This document shows, piece after piece, positions 45,484 through 54,152 of a DNA stretch of 64,000 bases. Made by a program: the position numbers and the translations under genes. The stretch is from contig NZ_JAKFFT010000002.1 in NCBI RefSeq assembly GCF_021502655.1, positions 248,001 through 312,000 of the forward strand. The letters are read 5' to 3'. Source of the stretch: Dyadobacter sp. CY347. Its GTDB lineage: Bacteria > Bacteroidota > Bacteroidia > Cytophagales > Spirosomataceae. Position 1 is the stretch's first letter. The number at the start of each line of letters is the position of its first letter. Under the pieces are notes generated by a model. That model saw nothing but the letters and a program-made list of their open reading frames with translations. It did no database searches and was not told the DNA's origin.

Positions 45484-46764
45484 TTAAATATCAACCCTTT
45501 CCATTTTAGGCGCAAACAAATGCATGACACCCCAGGCGAGCAAATATGCAAAGCCGCATATGATGAAAATCAGGTTATAACCGCCGCCAATATTGCCGGC
45601 AGCCTTATAATTATCCAAAATGATCCCTACCAAAAGCGGAAAAAGGATGCCTCCTACTGATCCTGCCATGCCGCCGATCCCTACAACGGAACTCACTGCC
45701 TTCTTGGGAAACATATCCGAAGCCGTAGTGAAAATGTTAGCGCTCCAAGCCTGATGCGCCGCAGCCGCCAGGCTGATCAGCACCACCGCCTGCCAGATGT
45801 TGGTTGTGTATTGTGCCAGCATAATGGGCGTAACGAGGAATGCGAAAATGAGCATGGAAGTCTTCCTAGCCCTGAAAATTGGCCATCCTTTTTTGATAAA
45901 ATAACCTGAAAGATAACCGCCGCCAATGCTTCCAACGGTGGTTGCCGTGTAAACGATAACAAGCTCGGGGCTTGGTTTGGAAAGATTCAGCTTGAATGCT
46001 TCGGCAAAATAGGAAGGCAGCCAATACAGGAAAAACCACCAGATGGGATCGGTGAGCATTTTACCAAAAACAAATGCCCAGGTTTGTCTTACTTTAAACA
46101 AATCCAACCATTTAACAGGCGCTTCCTTGCTTGTATCAGGCTCATTGTCACTGTGAATGTAGTCGAACTCGGCCTGATTAATGCGGTGCTGTTTCGCAGG
46201 AACCTCGTAATAACGGAACCAGAAAAATAGCCACACAAAACCAATGGCGCCAGTGATCAGAAACGCTTCCTGCCAGCCATAGGAGCCCAAAATCCAGGGG
46301 ACCATGATCGGGGCGACGACTGCGCCAATGTTAGCACCGGAGTTGAAAATCCCCGTCGCAAGGGCGCGTTCGCGTTTGGGGAACCATTCTGCCGTCGCTT
46401 TAATGGCAACCGGAAAGTTTCCCGCTTCACCAAGCCCGAGCAATGCACGCATAAAGCCAAAACTGAAAGTTCCGCTCGCCAATGCATGCATCATAGCTGC
46501 AATGCTCCAAACCACCACGGAAATCGTGTAACCCAGCTTCGCACCTATCTTATCAATAATTGCGCCAAATCCGATAAGCGAAATGGCATAAGCCGTTTGA
46601 AAAGCCATTACAATGTGACTGAAATCCTGCTCAGACCAGCCAAAATCTGCCTCTAATGTGGGTTTCAGCAATCCCAGAACCTGCCGGTCCAGATAGTTGA
46701 TCGTAGTTGCGCAAAAGAGCAGGGCCACGATCCGCCAGCGGTATTTGGTCATTTGGTTTTCCAT
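45484..46764 (-). CDS. MFS transporter, anion:cation symporter type (ExuT-like hexuronate transporter)
   Basis: A 426-residue protein with 12 predicted helices. ACS-family motifs are visible: INYLDRQVLGLLKPTLEADF at helix 1, FMRALLGLGEAGNFPVAIKATAEWFP (shown across 103-128) and GIFNSGANIGAVVAP. It resembles ExuT, which imports galacturonate and glucuronate with protons. It follows uxaB in the pectin operon and would bring the products of pectin degradation into the cytoplasm. The exact sugar acid is inferred from context. Confidence 0.85.
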   Translation of the reverse strand: MENQMTKYRWRIVALLFCATTINYLDRQVLGLLKPTLEADFGWSEQDFSHIVMAFQTAYAISLIGFGAIIDKIGAKLGYTISVVVWSIAAMMHALASGTFSFGFMRALLGLGEAGNFPVAIKATAEWFPKRERALATGIFNSGANIGAVVAPIMVPWILGSYGWQEAFLITGAIGFVWLFFWFRYYEVPAKQHRINQAEFDYIHSDNEPDTSKEAPVKWLDLFKVRQTWAFVFGKMLTDPIWWFFLYWLPSYFAEAFKLNLSKPSPELVIVYTATTVGSIGGGYLSGYFIKKGWPIFRARKTSMLIFAFLVTPIMLAQYTTNIWQAVVLISLAAAAHQAWSANIFTTASDMFPKKAVSSVVGIGGMAGSVGGILFPLLVGIILDNYKAAGNIGGGYNLIFIICGFAYLLAWGVMHLFAPKMERVDI

Positions 46765-46815
46765 GTAGGGAATTTGCAGATTAGGTTAAGGTGAAAAAGG
46801 TTTAGCGTTTTTTAT

Positions 46816-48339
46816 TCAGGCGTATTCTGTTTTTTCAAGGAATATTTTCAATGTGTCCAGCGCGCCTACTTGTTTCAGGGATTCGAGATAGGAGACGATA
46901 TTTTTACGCACTACCTCTGATTTGGAAAGATCTTTTTGCCAGATAGACTGATCTTTAAGAATAGTGGTAACCATATCGTCCAGCGAAGCAATCTGCCATT
47001 TCTGATGAAAATAGGCCGCTTTCTGGTCCTGAATTAAATAATAAGCACCATTTGAAAGCCCGTAATAATGCTCACCGTCTTTTCGTACTGCCTTCATATA
47101 GAAGATGTAAGCAGCAAATCCGAATGTAATGTGCTCTGGAAAAGTGTCGCGGATCTTCTCATATTTCAAAAAAACCGGCATAACCCTTGACAACATTTTG
47201 GCAGAATAATTTTGCGTGATATTCAGCCATTTATGCCTTAAATGCGGATTGTGAAAACGCTCCAAAACGCTGCGGCTAAATTGCAGTGCGCGCTCCTCGG
47301 CCACCGGATAAGGGATTGCCGGTGCTATCTCACTTTCCATGAGATTGGCCAGATATGTTGCAAAAAAGGCGTTATCCATAGCCTGGTCCACAGTTTTGAA
47401 GCCGCACAAATGCGCTAGGCCGCTCCCGAGTGTGTGTGCACCATTGAGCAGCCTTAATTTCAGTTCACGATAGAGCTCAATGTCGGGCTCAACGATCATT
47501 CCTTCGTCAACTTCGTGGAATGGCAGCTTTTTGCGGATGGTCGCATCGCCTTCGATGGCCCATAAATGATAATGTTCGGCGGTGATCAGCAAATCGTCCT
47601 GGTAACCCAGTTCGGCAGCTAGCTCTTTGCAAATATTTTCATCAGGTTTTCCAGGTACAATTCTGTCTACCAGTGAATTACAGAACGAATTGTGATTTTC
47701 CAGCCAATCTATAAATGCTGCTTCCAGCCCGTTCCTATGTGCTAGTTCCAGCACAATAGATTCGAGTTTTTTGCCATTTTCTGTAATCAGTTCCGTGGGG
47801 ATAATGACGACGCCGTATTCCGGGTTTCCGCCAAAAGCCACATAACGTGCATATAAAAAAGCCAGCAATTTGCCTGGAAATGAAACGGGCGGCCATTGAT
47901 AAATATCATCCTGAACAAGCTGGATGCCGATCTCCGTGGTGTTGGAAATTACAATGCTGATCGCAGGATTTTTCGCCAGGTCCAGCACGAGCGACCATTG
48001 TGTTTTGGCCGACAACACCCGGCTAATCGCAGAGGAAATGATGTTTTCTTCTTCCACAGCGCCATTCCGGCTGCCACGTAGGCAGATTGTATAAAGATTA
48101 TCCTGCCGCTCAAAAGCTTTCAGATCGCCTTCGTCCGTAGACTTCACCACCACAATGCGCCCGTTGAAAACGCCCTGCCTGTTGGCCTTATCAATGAAAT
48201 AGTCAGCCAGGCCACGTAGAAATGCCCCTGTGCCGAATTGAAGCACTTTTTCCGGGAGTTGGAAAATGGAATCATCCGGAACAGTAAGCGCTGGCTGATT
48301 TCTTAACTGGCCAAGATTTTCGCGAAAAAGGCGGCTCAT
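46816..48339 (-). CDS. uxaB: Tagaturonate reductase (altronate oxidoreductase)
   Basis: A 507-residue member of the mannitol dehydrogenase family. The N-terminal NAD segment VLQFGTGAFLRGLADYFID and SNTTEIGIQL are near-identical in form to UxaB. The C-terminal domain has ELKLRLLNGAHTLGSGLAHLCG, holding the substrate-binding Lys/Asn-His set. It reduces tagaturonate to altronate in galacturonate use. It sits between the GH105 enzyme (12-base gap) and the MFS transporter. uxaA and uxaC, needed on either side of this step, are not in the window. Confidence 0.9.
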   Translation of the reverse strand: MSRLFRENLGQLRNQPALTVPDDSIFQLPEKVLQFGTGAFLRGLADYFIDKANRQGVFNGRIVVVKSTDEGDLKAFERQDNLYTICLRGSRNGAVEEENIISSAISRVLSAKTQWSLVLDLAKNPAISIVISNTTEIGIQLVQDDIYQWPPVSFPGKLLAFLYARYVAFGGNPEYGVVIIPTELITENGKKLESIVLELAHRNGLEAAFIDWLENHNSFCNSLVDRIVPGKPDENICKELAAELGYQDDLLITAEHYHLWAIEGDATIRKKLPFHEVDEGMIVEPDIELYRELKLRLLNGAHTLGSGLAHLCGFKTVDQAMDNAFFATYLANLMESEIAPAIPYPVAEERALQFSRSVLERFHNPHLRHKWLNITQNYSAKMLSRVMPVFLKYEKIRDTFPEHITFGFAAYIFYMKAVRKDGEHYYGLSNGAYYLIQDQKAAYFHQKWQIASLDDMVTTILKDQSIWQKDLSKSEVVRKNIVSYLESLKQVGALDTLKIFLEKTEYA

Positions 48340-48351
48340 AACATTTCGGTT

Positions 48352-50292
48352 TTACTTTTTAACAACCTGTTTTAGTAACCAATCGGCCAGATCTTTCCCT
48401 GCTTCAAAATTCTCAAAGCTCGTATCAATCCTCCGTCCGTCGACATATTCATTGTACAGCCACGGGTCTCCCACGGCGAAAACCGTCCCTTTACCATATT
48501 TGGAAATACCAAAAATAACGTCTCCCTGGTCTGTCAGGGCGGATTTGGCTGGTGGCGAAAGGAGGAGCGGAGAAAGTTCTTTGATGTAAATTTTGCCGGC
48601 CGTTTTGAAAATGGCTTTGCTATCCACGGGGATCATCAGTTTTCCCTGTTCAAACTGCGTCCCTTGCACCATATTCCTGTTTTTATTGCTGAATTGTATG
48701 CCAAATTTTTTAGCCAGCTCATTGAAATGCTTGATCTCACAATTGGCAGTGTCATTTGCCATCATCACCAGCACTCCGCCGTTCTTCACCCAATTTTCGA
48801 TCTCGTTAATGTCGTTTGGTTGAATGAAATTGGGCTCGGGCGACTCCTTTTTCGTGTCCGGGTCTACTATAATGTAAATGTCAATGCCTTTGAGTTTTGC
48901 GGCTGTGGGGGGACCGGAAACTGACACTGTCTGCGCGCCTAACTCTCTGAAAATGTTTCCCCAAAGCCAAAATCCGGAATGCAGCCGGTCTTCCCAGGTG
49001 TAATGAAAGGGGTCGCTTGTTCCGTCAGACAGTTTTCTGGATTCCTGATTAAAATGATAGTCTAACCCAACTGTTTTGCCCTTTCCCACCGCATTCTCCG
49101 CAGCAATTTCCATTTCAATGCTGGCAAAAATGAATGGCCCGATTCCTTTCAGGTCGTTTTTCCGGATGGGTTCGCTGAGATAATATTCGTAAGTCCCGTC
49201 GCGGTAAGGCGTGCCGCCAAGTCCGCCTACACTCACTGTTTTGTTCAGACTAAGCAGTCCATCTGCTTCTTTTTCAACAAATTCCTTCAAAGCTCCTGCA
49301 TAACCGCGCTTCGCGTTGGCTGCAAATGACTGATCAATATAGCCCATTCTAGCACCCTTAGCCAATGCATAAATGAACATGCAGGACGCGGAAGCTTCTA
49401 AATAATTTCCTTTCCTTTTCCCCTGATCGATTACCTGATACCAAAGGCCGGATTGCTTGTCCTGATATTGGGCCAAGACCGGCGCAAGCCTTTTCAGATA
49501 TTGGATAAGTTCAATCCGCTTGGGATGATCTTTGGGAAAATAATCCAAGACATCCACCAATGCAATGGCATACCAGCCGATGGCTCGCGACCAGAAATTA
49601 GGTGAACGGCCCGTCGTTTTATCCGCCCATTTTTGCTCACGGCTCTCATCATACGCATGGTAAATCAGGCCCGTTTTTTCATCGACTGCATATTTCTCGA
49701 TCAATGCAAATTGTTTGGCAATGTCATCGAAATGCTCGGGATGATTAAACAGCCGGCTGTATTCCGCCGCAAATGGTTCGCCCATGAAAAGGCCATCCAG
49801 CCACATTTGATAGGGATAACGCTTTTTATGCCAATAGCCACCTTCCTTTGTTCGCGGCTGCGCTTCCAATTGCTTCCAGAGCAGATCAGCGGCCTTTTTG
49901 TATTTTTCTTTGTCTGGTTGTGTTTGTTGATAAAGTGTAAGTAATGCCCTTCCCGGAGGAATGTTGTCAATGTTGAAGTCGTCGAATTTGTAAGTTCTGA
50001 TGCTTCCGTCCGGCCCGACATATTGGTCAATGTCTTTTCTGATGTATTCAAAATATTTGCCTTCGCCTGTTCTATACCAGACTTTTTCAATGGCTTTCAA
50101 CATTAAGCCCTGCTCGTAATCCCATTTTGTTGCAGTATTTTTTCCTACCAAAATTGAATCCTTATGACGTGCCATGAAAGAGTCGGCCATTCGGCGTGAC
50201 ATGGGAAGTTTCTGTGCGCTAACATTGAGTATAATATCAGGGGCAAAGCAGAATAGTGCAATAACGGAAATGCTGCGTAGCAATTTTTTCAT
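48352..50292 (-). CDS. GH105 unsaturated rhamnogalacturonyl/galacturonyl hydrolase with C-terminal DUF4350-like domain
   Basis: A 646-residue exported protein (signal ending LNVSAQ). The first 400 residues form an (alpha/alpha)6 barrel of GH88/GH105: WDYEQGLMLKAIEKVWYRTG, YPYQMWLDGLFMGEPFAAEY (catalytic Asp), FWSRAIGWYAIALVDVL and EASASCMFIYALAKGARMGY. The last 200 residues (about 440-640) are a ThuA/DUF4350 glutamine-amidotransferase-like fold: GIDIYIIVDPDTKKESP, IENWVKNGGVLVMMAND, YGKGTVFAVGDPWLYNEY. It probably releases the unsaturated uronic acid from oligogalacturonides in the periplasm; the added domain has no known role. Confidence 0.87.
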   Translation of the reverse strand: MKKLLRSISVIALFCFAPDIILNVSAQKLPMSRRMADSFMARHKDSILVGKNTATKWDYEQGLMLKAIEKVWYRTGEGKYFEYIRKDIDQYVGPDGSIRTYKFDDFNIDNIPPGRALLTLYQQTQPDKEKYKKAADLLWKQLEAQPRTKEGGYWHKKRYPYQMWLDGLFMGEPFAAEYSRLFNHPEHFDDIAKQFALIEKYAVDEKTGLIYHAYDESREQKWADKTTGRSPNFWSRAIGWYAIALVDVLDYFPKDHPKRIELIQYLKRLAPVLAQYQDKQSGLWYQVIDQGKRKGNYLEASASCMFIYALAKGARMGYIDQSFAANAKRGYAGALKEFVEKEADGLLSLNKTVSVGGLGGTPYRDGTYEYYLSEPIRKNDLKGIGPFIFASIEMEIAAENAVGKGKTVGLDYHFNQESRKLSDGTSDPFHYTWEDRLHSGFWLWGNIFRELGAQTVSVSGPPTAAKLKGIDIYIIVDPDTKKESPEPNFIQPNDINEIENWVKNGGVLVMMANDTANCEIKHFNELAKKFGIQFSNKNRNMVQGTQFEQGKLMIPVDSKAIFKTAGKIYIKELSPLLLSPPAKSALTDQGDVIFGISKYGKGTVFAVGDPWLYNEYVDGRRIDTSFENFEAGKDLADWLLKQVVKK

Positions 50293-50315
50293 CAGAAAAG
50301 AAGAAACATTATCAT

Positions 50316-50663
50316 CTAAAATTTTATAAAATCACCTCGCATGGGGTTGAAAATATCCACCAGCATTCCCGCTTCCAGGCATAGTGCGCCGTGAACCACA
50401 TCCGGCGGAATGTAATAGGCGTCGCCGCCGCTCAGTATGCCGGTTTTCGGGCCAATGGTTATTTCAAATTTCCCGCTTTCCACATAACTCATCTGCGTAT
50501 GGAAATGGCTGTGTAATACACCAATGCCACCTTTCTCAAAAGCCACTTTGACCATCATCAGATTGTCATCATAAGCCATGATCTTCCGCTTTAAACCACC
50601 GCCCAGATCTTCCCAGGGAATGTCTGCGTCGTCAATAAATTGCCTCCCTTTTATGTCGCTCAT
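50316..50663 (-). CDS. kdgF: KdgF-like cupin (unsaturated uronate linearisation)
   Basis: A 115-residue single-domain cupin with the metal ligand motif HSHFHTQMSYVESGKFE and the second motif PPDVVHGALCLEAG. N-terminal WEDLGGGLKRKIMAYDDNLMMVKVAFEKG follows the KdgF pattern (shown across residues 16-44). KdgF converts 4,5-unsaturated galacturonate to the linear 5-keto form used by KduI. Its start overlaps the kduI stop by one base (TAATG), which strongly supports coupling. The gene name is inferred from motif form and operon position. Confidence 0.8.
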   Translation of the reverse strand: MSDIKGRQFIDDADIPWEDLGGGLKRKIMAYDDNLMMVKVAFEKGGIGVLHSHFHTQMSYVESGKFEITIGPKTGILSGGDAYYIPPDVVHGALCLEAGMLVDIFNPMRGDFIKF

Positions 50664-51493
50664 TATCTCAGATCAGTTATAGCCACTGCGTCCATATCCG
50701 TATAATCCCTGTTTTCGCCAGCCATTCCCCAGATGAAAGAATAGCTCGAAGTGCCACAGCCTGAATGGATTGACCAGGGCGGAGAGATGATCGCCTGACG
50801 GTCGGCAAGCCATAAGTGGCGCGTCTCCGTTGGTTCGCCCATCAAATGCAGAATGCGCTGATTAGCAGGAACATCGAAGTAACAATAGGCTTCCATGCGC
50901 CTGTCGTGAACGTGCGCAGGCATGGTGTTCCAGACACTTCCGGTTTGCAAAACAGTAAGCCCCATCACAAGCTGCGCGCTTTGAATGCCGCCTGCGTGAA
51001 TGTATTTGTAAATGGTCCGGTGATTGGAAGTTTCCATGCTGCCCATTGTTGTAGGCGCAGCGTCCTCTTTTGTATATAATGTTGCCGGAAACGACTGGTG
51101 CGCAGGTGAGGACAGGAGATAAAATACGGCCGGATCTGCCTGATTTTCACTCGAAAAAACAACTTCTTTTGTCCCTTTTCCTAAATAAACACAGCCCAGC
51201 TTACTGATTTCAAATGTGGCTCCATCCGCCTGAATTTGACCCTTTCCGCCAATGTTAATGATCCCGATTTCTCTTCTTTCCAGAAAATATTCAGCTTTCA
51301 GCGGGCCGTAAGTTTCAAGCGTAAGCGGCTTGGTCGCCGGAATGGCGCCGCCGATCATGACGCGGTCATAATGCGTGTAAACGAAGTTGATCTGGTCGTT
51401 TTGGAATATATTTTCTATTAAAAAATTTTCGCGTAAAGTCGCCGTGTCCATTTGCGAAACTTCTTTCCGGCTACTTTCAAATCTGATTTGCAT
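50663..51493 (-). CDS. kduI: 5-dehydro-4-deoxy-D-glucuronate isomerase
   Basis: ATG 51493 gives 276 residues (MQIRFESSRKEVSQM); the longer ORF start would run into the kduD end and is rejected. The cupin Zn site is visible in NTMPAHVHDRRMEAYCYFD (two His and a Glu) plus a later His in PPWSIHSGCG. The enzyme isomerises 5-keto-4-deoxyuronate to 3-deoxy-D-glycero-2,5-hexodiulosonate, the substrate of KduD. It lies 40 bases after kduD and one base into kdgF. Full length for the family. Confidence 0.95.
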   Translation of the reverse strand: MQIRFESSRKEVSQMDTATLRENFLIENIFQNDQINFVYTHYDRVMIGGAIPATKPLTLETYGPLKAEYFLERREIGIINIGGKGQIQADGATFEISKLGCVYLGKGTKEVVFSSENQADPAVFYLLSSPAHQSFPATLYTKEDAAPTTMGSMETSNHRTIYKYIHAGGIQSAQLVMGLTVLQTGSVWNTMPAHVHDRRMEAYCYFDVPANQRILHLMGEPTETRHLWLADRQAIISPPWSIHSGCGTSSYSFIWGMAGENRDYTDMDAVAITDLR

Positions 51494-51533
51494 AGGGTTG
51501 GTTTTAGCTGTGTTATTAATGATTTTGGAGAAA

Positions 51534-52304
51534 TTACCGGCCCATCCAGCCGCCGTCAACGGTTAATATTGTGCCATTTACATAGCTCGAAGCGTCTGAT
51601 GCCAGAAATACCGCCGGACCTTTGAAATCTTCCGGCATGCCCCATCTTCCGGCCGGAATGCGGTCCAGGATGGATTTGCTCCTTACCAGGTCATTTCTCA
51701 GCGCTTCCGTATTATCCGTATTGATATAACCGGGTGCTATGGCATTCACATTTACCCCTTTTCCGGCCCATTCGTTGGCCAGTGCTTTCACAAGACCGCC
51801 AATCGCACTTTTGGATGCCGTATATCCGGGCACATTAATGCCGCCCTGAAATGTAAGCAATGATGCTGTAAAGATGATTTTCCCATAACCCCGCGCAATC
51901 ATATCACGACCGAATTCCCGCGAAAGAATGTAAGGCGCGTCCAGGTTAATGTTCAGCACCTGGTCCCAATATTCATCCGAATGTTCTGCCGCGGGCTGGC
52001 GGAGGATAATGCCAGCGTTGTTGATCAGAATGTCGATGCGGTCGTGCTCTTTCTTTACTTGATTAATAAATGCATAAATGCTTTCGCGATTTCCCAGGTC
52101 CGCCTGGTACGCATAAAATTTTCGGCCGGTCGCGGTCACCGCAGTCTGTAATCCGTCGGCTGACTTGACGTCGGACGATGAAACGCCAATGATGTCGGCA
52201 CCCGCTTCTGCAAGGGCCTCCGCCATGGCTTTTCCAATTCCGCGGTTGCACCCGGTTACCAGCGCAGTTCTGCCTGTCAGGTCAAATATGTTTTTTGTAT
52301 GCAT
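51534..52304 (-). CDS. kduD: 2-deoxy-D-gluconate 3-dehydrogenase-type SDR (KduD)
   Basis: A 256-residue SDR with the cofactor motif TGCNRGIGKAMAEALA, NNAGIILR and the catalytic YxxxK (YTASK), ending VDGGWMGR as KduD/gluconate 5-dehydrogenase proteins do. In this operon it should reduce 3-deoxy-D-glycero-2,5-hexodiulosonate to 2-keto-3-deoxygluconate. It is the first gene of the operon, with a structured 275-base leader/intergenic region shared with the LacI gene. The kinase and aldolase (kdgK, kdgA) are not in the window. Confidence 0.9.
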   Translation of the reverse strand: MHTKNIFDLTGRTALVTGCNRGIGKAMAEALAEAGADIIGVSSSDVKSADGLQTAVTATGRKFYAYQADLGNRESIYAFINQVKKEHDRIDILINNAGIILRQPAAEHSDEYWDQVLNINLDAPYILSREFGRDMIARGYGKIIFTASLLTFQGGINVPGYTASKSAIGGLVKALANEWAGKGVNVNAIAPGYINTDNTEALRNDLVRSKSILDRIPAGRWGMPEDFKGPAVFLASDASSYVNGTILTVDGGWMGR

Positions 52305-52322
52305 TCAAGAATGGCAAATTGT

Positions 52323-52379
52323 GTTTTTCGGGGTAGCCCCTGAATTCCGCGTCGGTCTAAGAAGACCGTTAGCCCCGGC
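52323..52379. repeat. Structured GC-rich element in the kduD leader
   Basis: The segment contains CGGTCT (52353-52358)-AAGA-AGACCG (52363-52368), a perfect 6-base hairpin, and GGGG-TAG-CCCC around 52330-52340. A CCCCG/CGGGG pair could close the outer stem. On the minus strand GGGGCTA occurs twice. It lies upstream of kduD on the transcribed strand. It could be a leader structure or a short dispersed repeat; no riboswitch class is recognised. Confidence 0.55.
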
Positions 52380-52442
52380 AGTTTAGGCCGAATAGTTAGA
52401 ACTATCAAATAATGAATTGTCTTTTTTTGTGCAATCGTTATC

Positions 52443-52454
52443 GGGAACGTTACC
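52443..52454. promoter_or_regulatory. Possible LacI-family operator
   Basis: GGGAACGTTACC is palindromic at 10 of 12 positions around an AACGTT core, the centre usual for LacI/PurR-type operators. It lies between the divergent kduD and lacI-type genes, where a local regulator would bind. Confidence 0.45.
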
Positions 52455-52579
52455 AGCTCACGTGCGGCGGCAAACAACGGACGATCGATTTCAATATTCG
52501 TTTGTATTTTAGTACATTGACGTAATGTTGGATAAACTATATTTAATCGAACATTAAGTTGGAATAAACCAATTTTTCT

Positions 52580-53617
52580 TTGGAAACTATCACAATTAAA
52601 GACATTGCCAAAGCGCTGGGACTTTCGACTTCGACCGTCTCCCGGGCTTTGCGTAATAGCTATGAAATCAATCCTGAAACCAAGAAATTGGTGATGGAAT
52701 ATGCAGAACGGATGAATTACCGGCCCAATCCTATTGCGCTGAGCTTGCGGGACAGCAAAAGCAAATCCATAGGGGTCATCATTCCTGAAATTGCCAATCA
52801 TTTCTTTTCCCAGCTCATTAACGGCATTGAATCCATAGCGTATAATCTGGGCTATCATGTGGTTATTTTCCAAAGCCACGAGTCGTATGAGCGGGAAGTT
52901 GCCAATACGAATTACCTGGTTTCCCGTAAAGTGGATGGTCTTCTAATTTCCTTGTCCAGCCTGACAACCAACCTGTTTCATTTCCAGGACCTGATGGAAA
53001 AAGGGTTGCCCATCGTTTTTCTGGACCGCGTTCCAAATGCCATTGAAACGCATAAAGTGGTCGTGGATAATTTTGCGGGAAGCTATGAGGCGACAGAGCA
53101 TTTGATTAAGTCCGGCAGAAAACGCATTGCGCATTTAACCAGCCCCATTTATTTATCCATCACAACCGAACGCCTGGCGGGCTACAAGCAGGCTTTGGAG
53201 GACAATGGGCTTGCTTTTGAGGAATCTTACGTCAAATATTGTTACCACGGAGGCAAAGTAGCGAGCGAGAATGAACAGGCCGTTCAAGAAATGCTGGAAA
53301 TGCCGGAACCACCCGACGCTATTTTCACAGCCAGCGACCGCCTTACCACGGGTTGTATGTCTGTTTTGCAAAAGAAAAACATTAAAATTCCTGAGCAGAT
53401 CGCCATTGTTGGCTTTACCAATATCAGCGTTGCGGAGCTGCTTAATCCGCCTCTGACTGCCGTGGTGCAGCCTGCGATGGAAATGGGCCAGCAGGCTGTT
53501 GAGCTGCTGATCCGGCTCATAGAGCATCCCCAAAAGACAGATGTTTTTGAAACCAGATCATTAAAAACCTCATTGATCATCCGTGAATCGTCCGTAGGGA
53601 AAGCCGAAGCACTATAA
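52580..53617 (+). CDS. LacI-family transcriptional regulator of the pectin operon
   Basis: A 345-residue LacI/PurR regulator. The helix-turn-helix is TIKDIAKALGLSTSTVSRAL at residues 4-23, with the hinge helix near NPIALSLRDSKS. The sugar-binding domain follows: IGVIIPEIANHFFSQLINGIE and IPEQIAIVGFTNISVAELLNPPLTAV (shown across 270-296). The start is TTG 52580; an in-frame stop lies just upstream, so no ATG is available. It is divergent from kduD and should repress the pectin operon, probably released by a keto-deoxy-uronate intermediate. It is full length. Confidence 0.88.
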   Translation: METITIKDIAKALGLSTSTVSRALRNSYEINPETKKLVMEYAERMNYRPNPIALSLRDSKSKSIGVIIPEIANHFFSQLINGIESIAYNLGYHVVIFQSHESYEREVANTNYLVSRKVDGLLISLSSLTTNLFHFQDLMEKGLPIVFLDRVPNAIETHKVVVDNFAGSYEATEHLIKSGRKRIAHLTSPIYLSITTERLAGYKQALEDNGLAFEESYVKYCYHGGKVASENEQAVQEMLEMPEPPDAIFTASDRLTTGCMSVLQKKNIKIPEQIAIVGFTNISVAELLNPPLTAVVQPAMEMGQQAVELLIRLIEHPQKTDVFETRSLKTSLIIRESSVGKAEAL

Positions 53618-53636
53618 TCTCCAAAATTTGAATGAA

Positions 53637-54113
53637 ATGATCAGCCTTGCCATTGATGGAGCATTGTTCAATTACCGTGTCGCGGGCGTTGCGATTGTGG
53701 ACGGGAAAGTGCTTTTGCATAAGACACCCGCTGACAAATTTTGGAGCCTGCCCGGCGGCCGCGCTTCTCTTTTTGAGTTTTCCAAGGATACATTAATCCG
53801 GGAAATGCAGGAGGAAACGGGAATGGATGTTGAGGTTGGCGAAATGCTTTGGGTTTCAGAGAATTTCTTCGTTTACAATGATATCAAGCACCACGAGCTG
53901 GGTTTTTATTATAAAATGGACATTCAGGATTTGAAAGATCAAAGCGATTTCATTGGCGTGGAAGGTGATGGTGAATTGCTCTTTAAATGGCATTCCGTTA
54001 TAGAAATTTCACAAATTAAGGTTTATCCGGAGTTTCTTGCTTCGGAATTGACACAAAATCCGCTTCGTGTAAAACAATTTGCCTCTGGTTTTATAGATTT
54101 GGACAAAGCCTGA
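53637..54113 (+). CDS. Nudix hydrolase
   Basis: ATG 53637 gives 158 residues; a TTG three codons upstream is the alternative. The Nudix box is complete: GGRASLFEFSKDTLIREMQEETGM with the REMQEE core (shown as residues about 43-66). The family hydrolyses nucleoside diphosphate-linked compounds. It is 19 bases after the LacI gene and might be read through from it, with no functional link visible. The aminotransferase follows after 39 bases. Confidence 0.88.
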   Translation: MISLAIDGALFNYRVAGVAIVDGKVLLHKTPADKFWSLPGGRASLFEFSKDTLIREMQEETGMDVEVGEMLWVSENFFVYNDIKHHELGFYYKMDIQDLKDQSDFIGVEGDGELLFKWHSVIEISQIKVYPEFLASELTQNPLRVKQFASGFIDLDKA

Positions 54114-54152
54114 TCACAGGGCTCATTTTCCAATTGATTTACAGAATCTTTT

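Noticed and set aside
52277..52879. Minus-strand frame spanning the kduD start and the LacI N-terminus
   Set aside because: It overlaps two well-supported genes and carries no motif.
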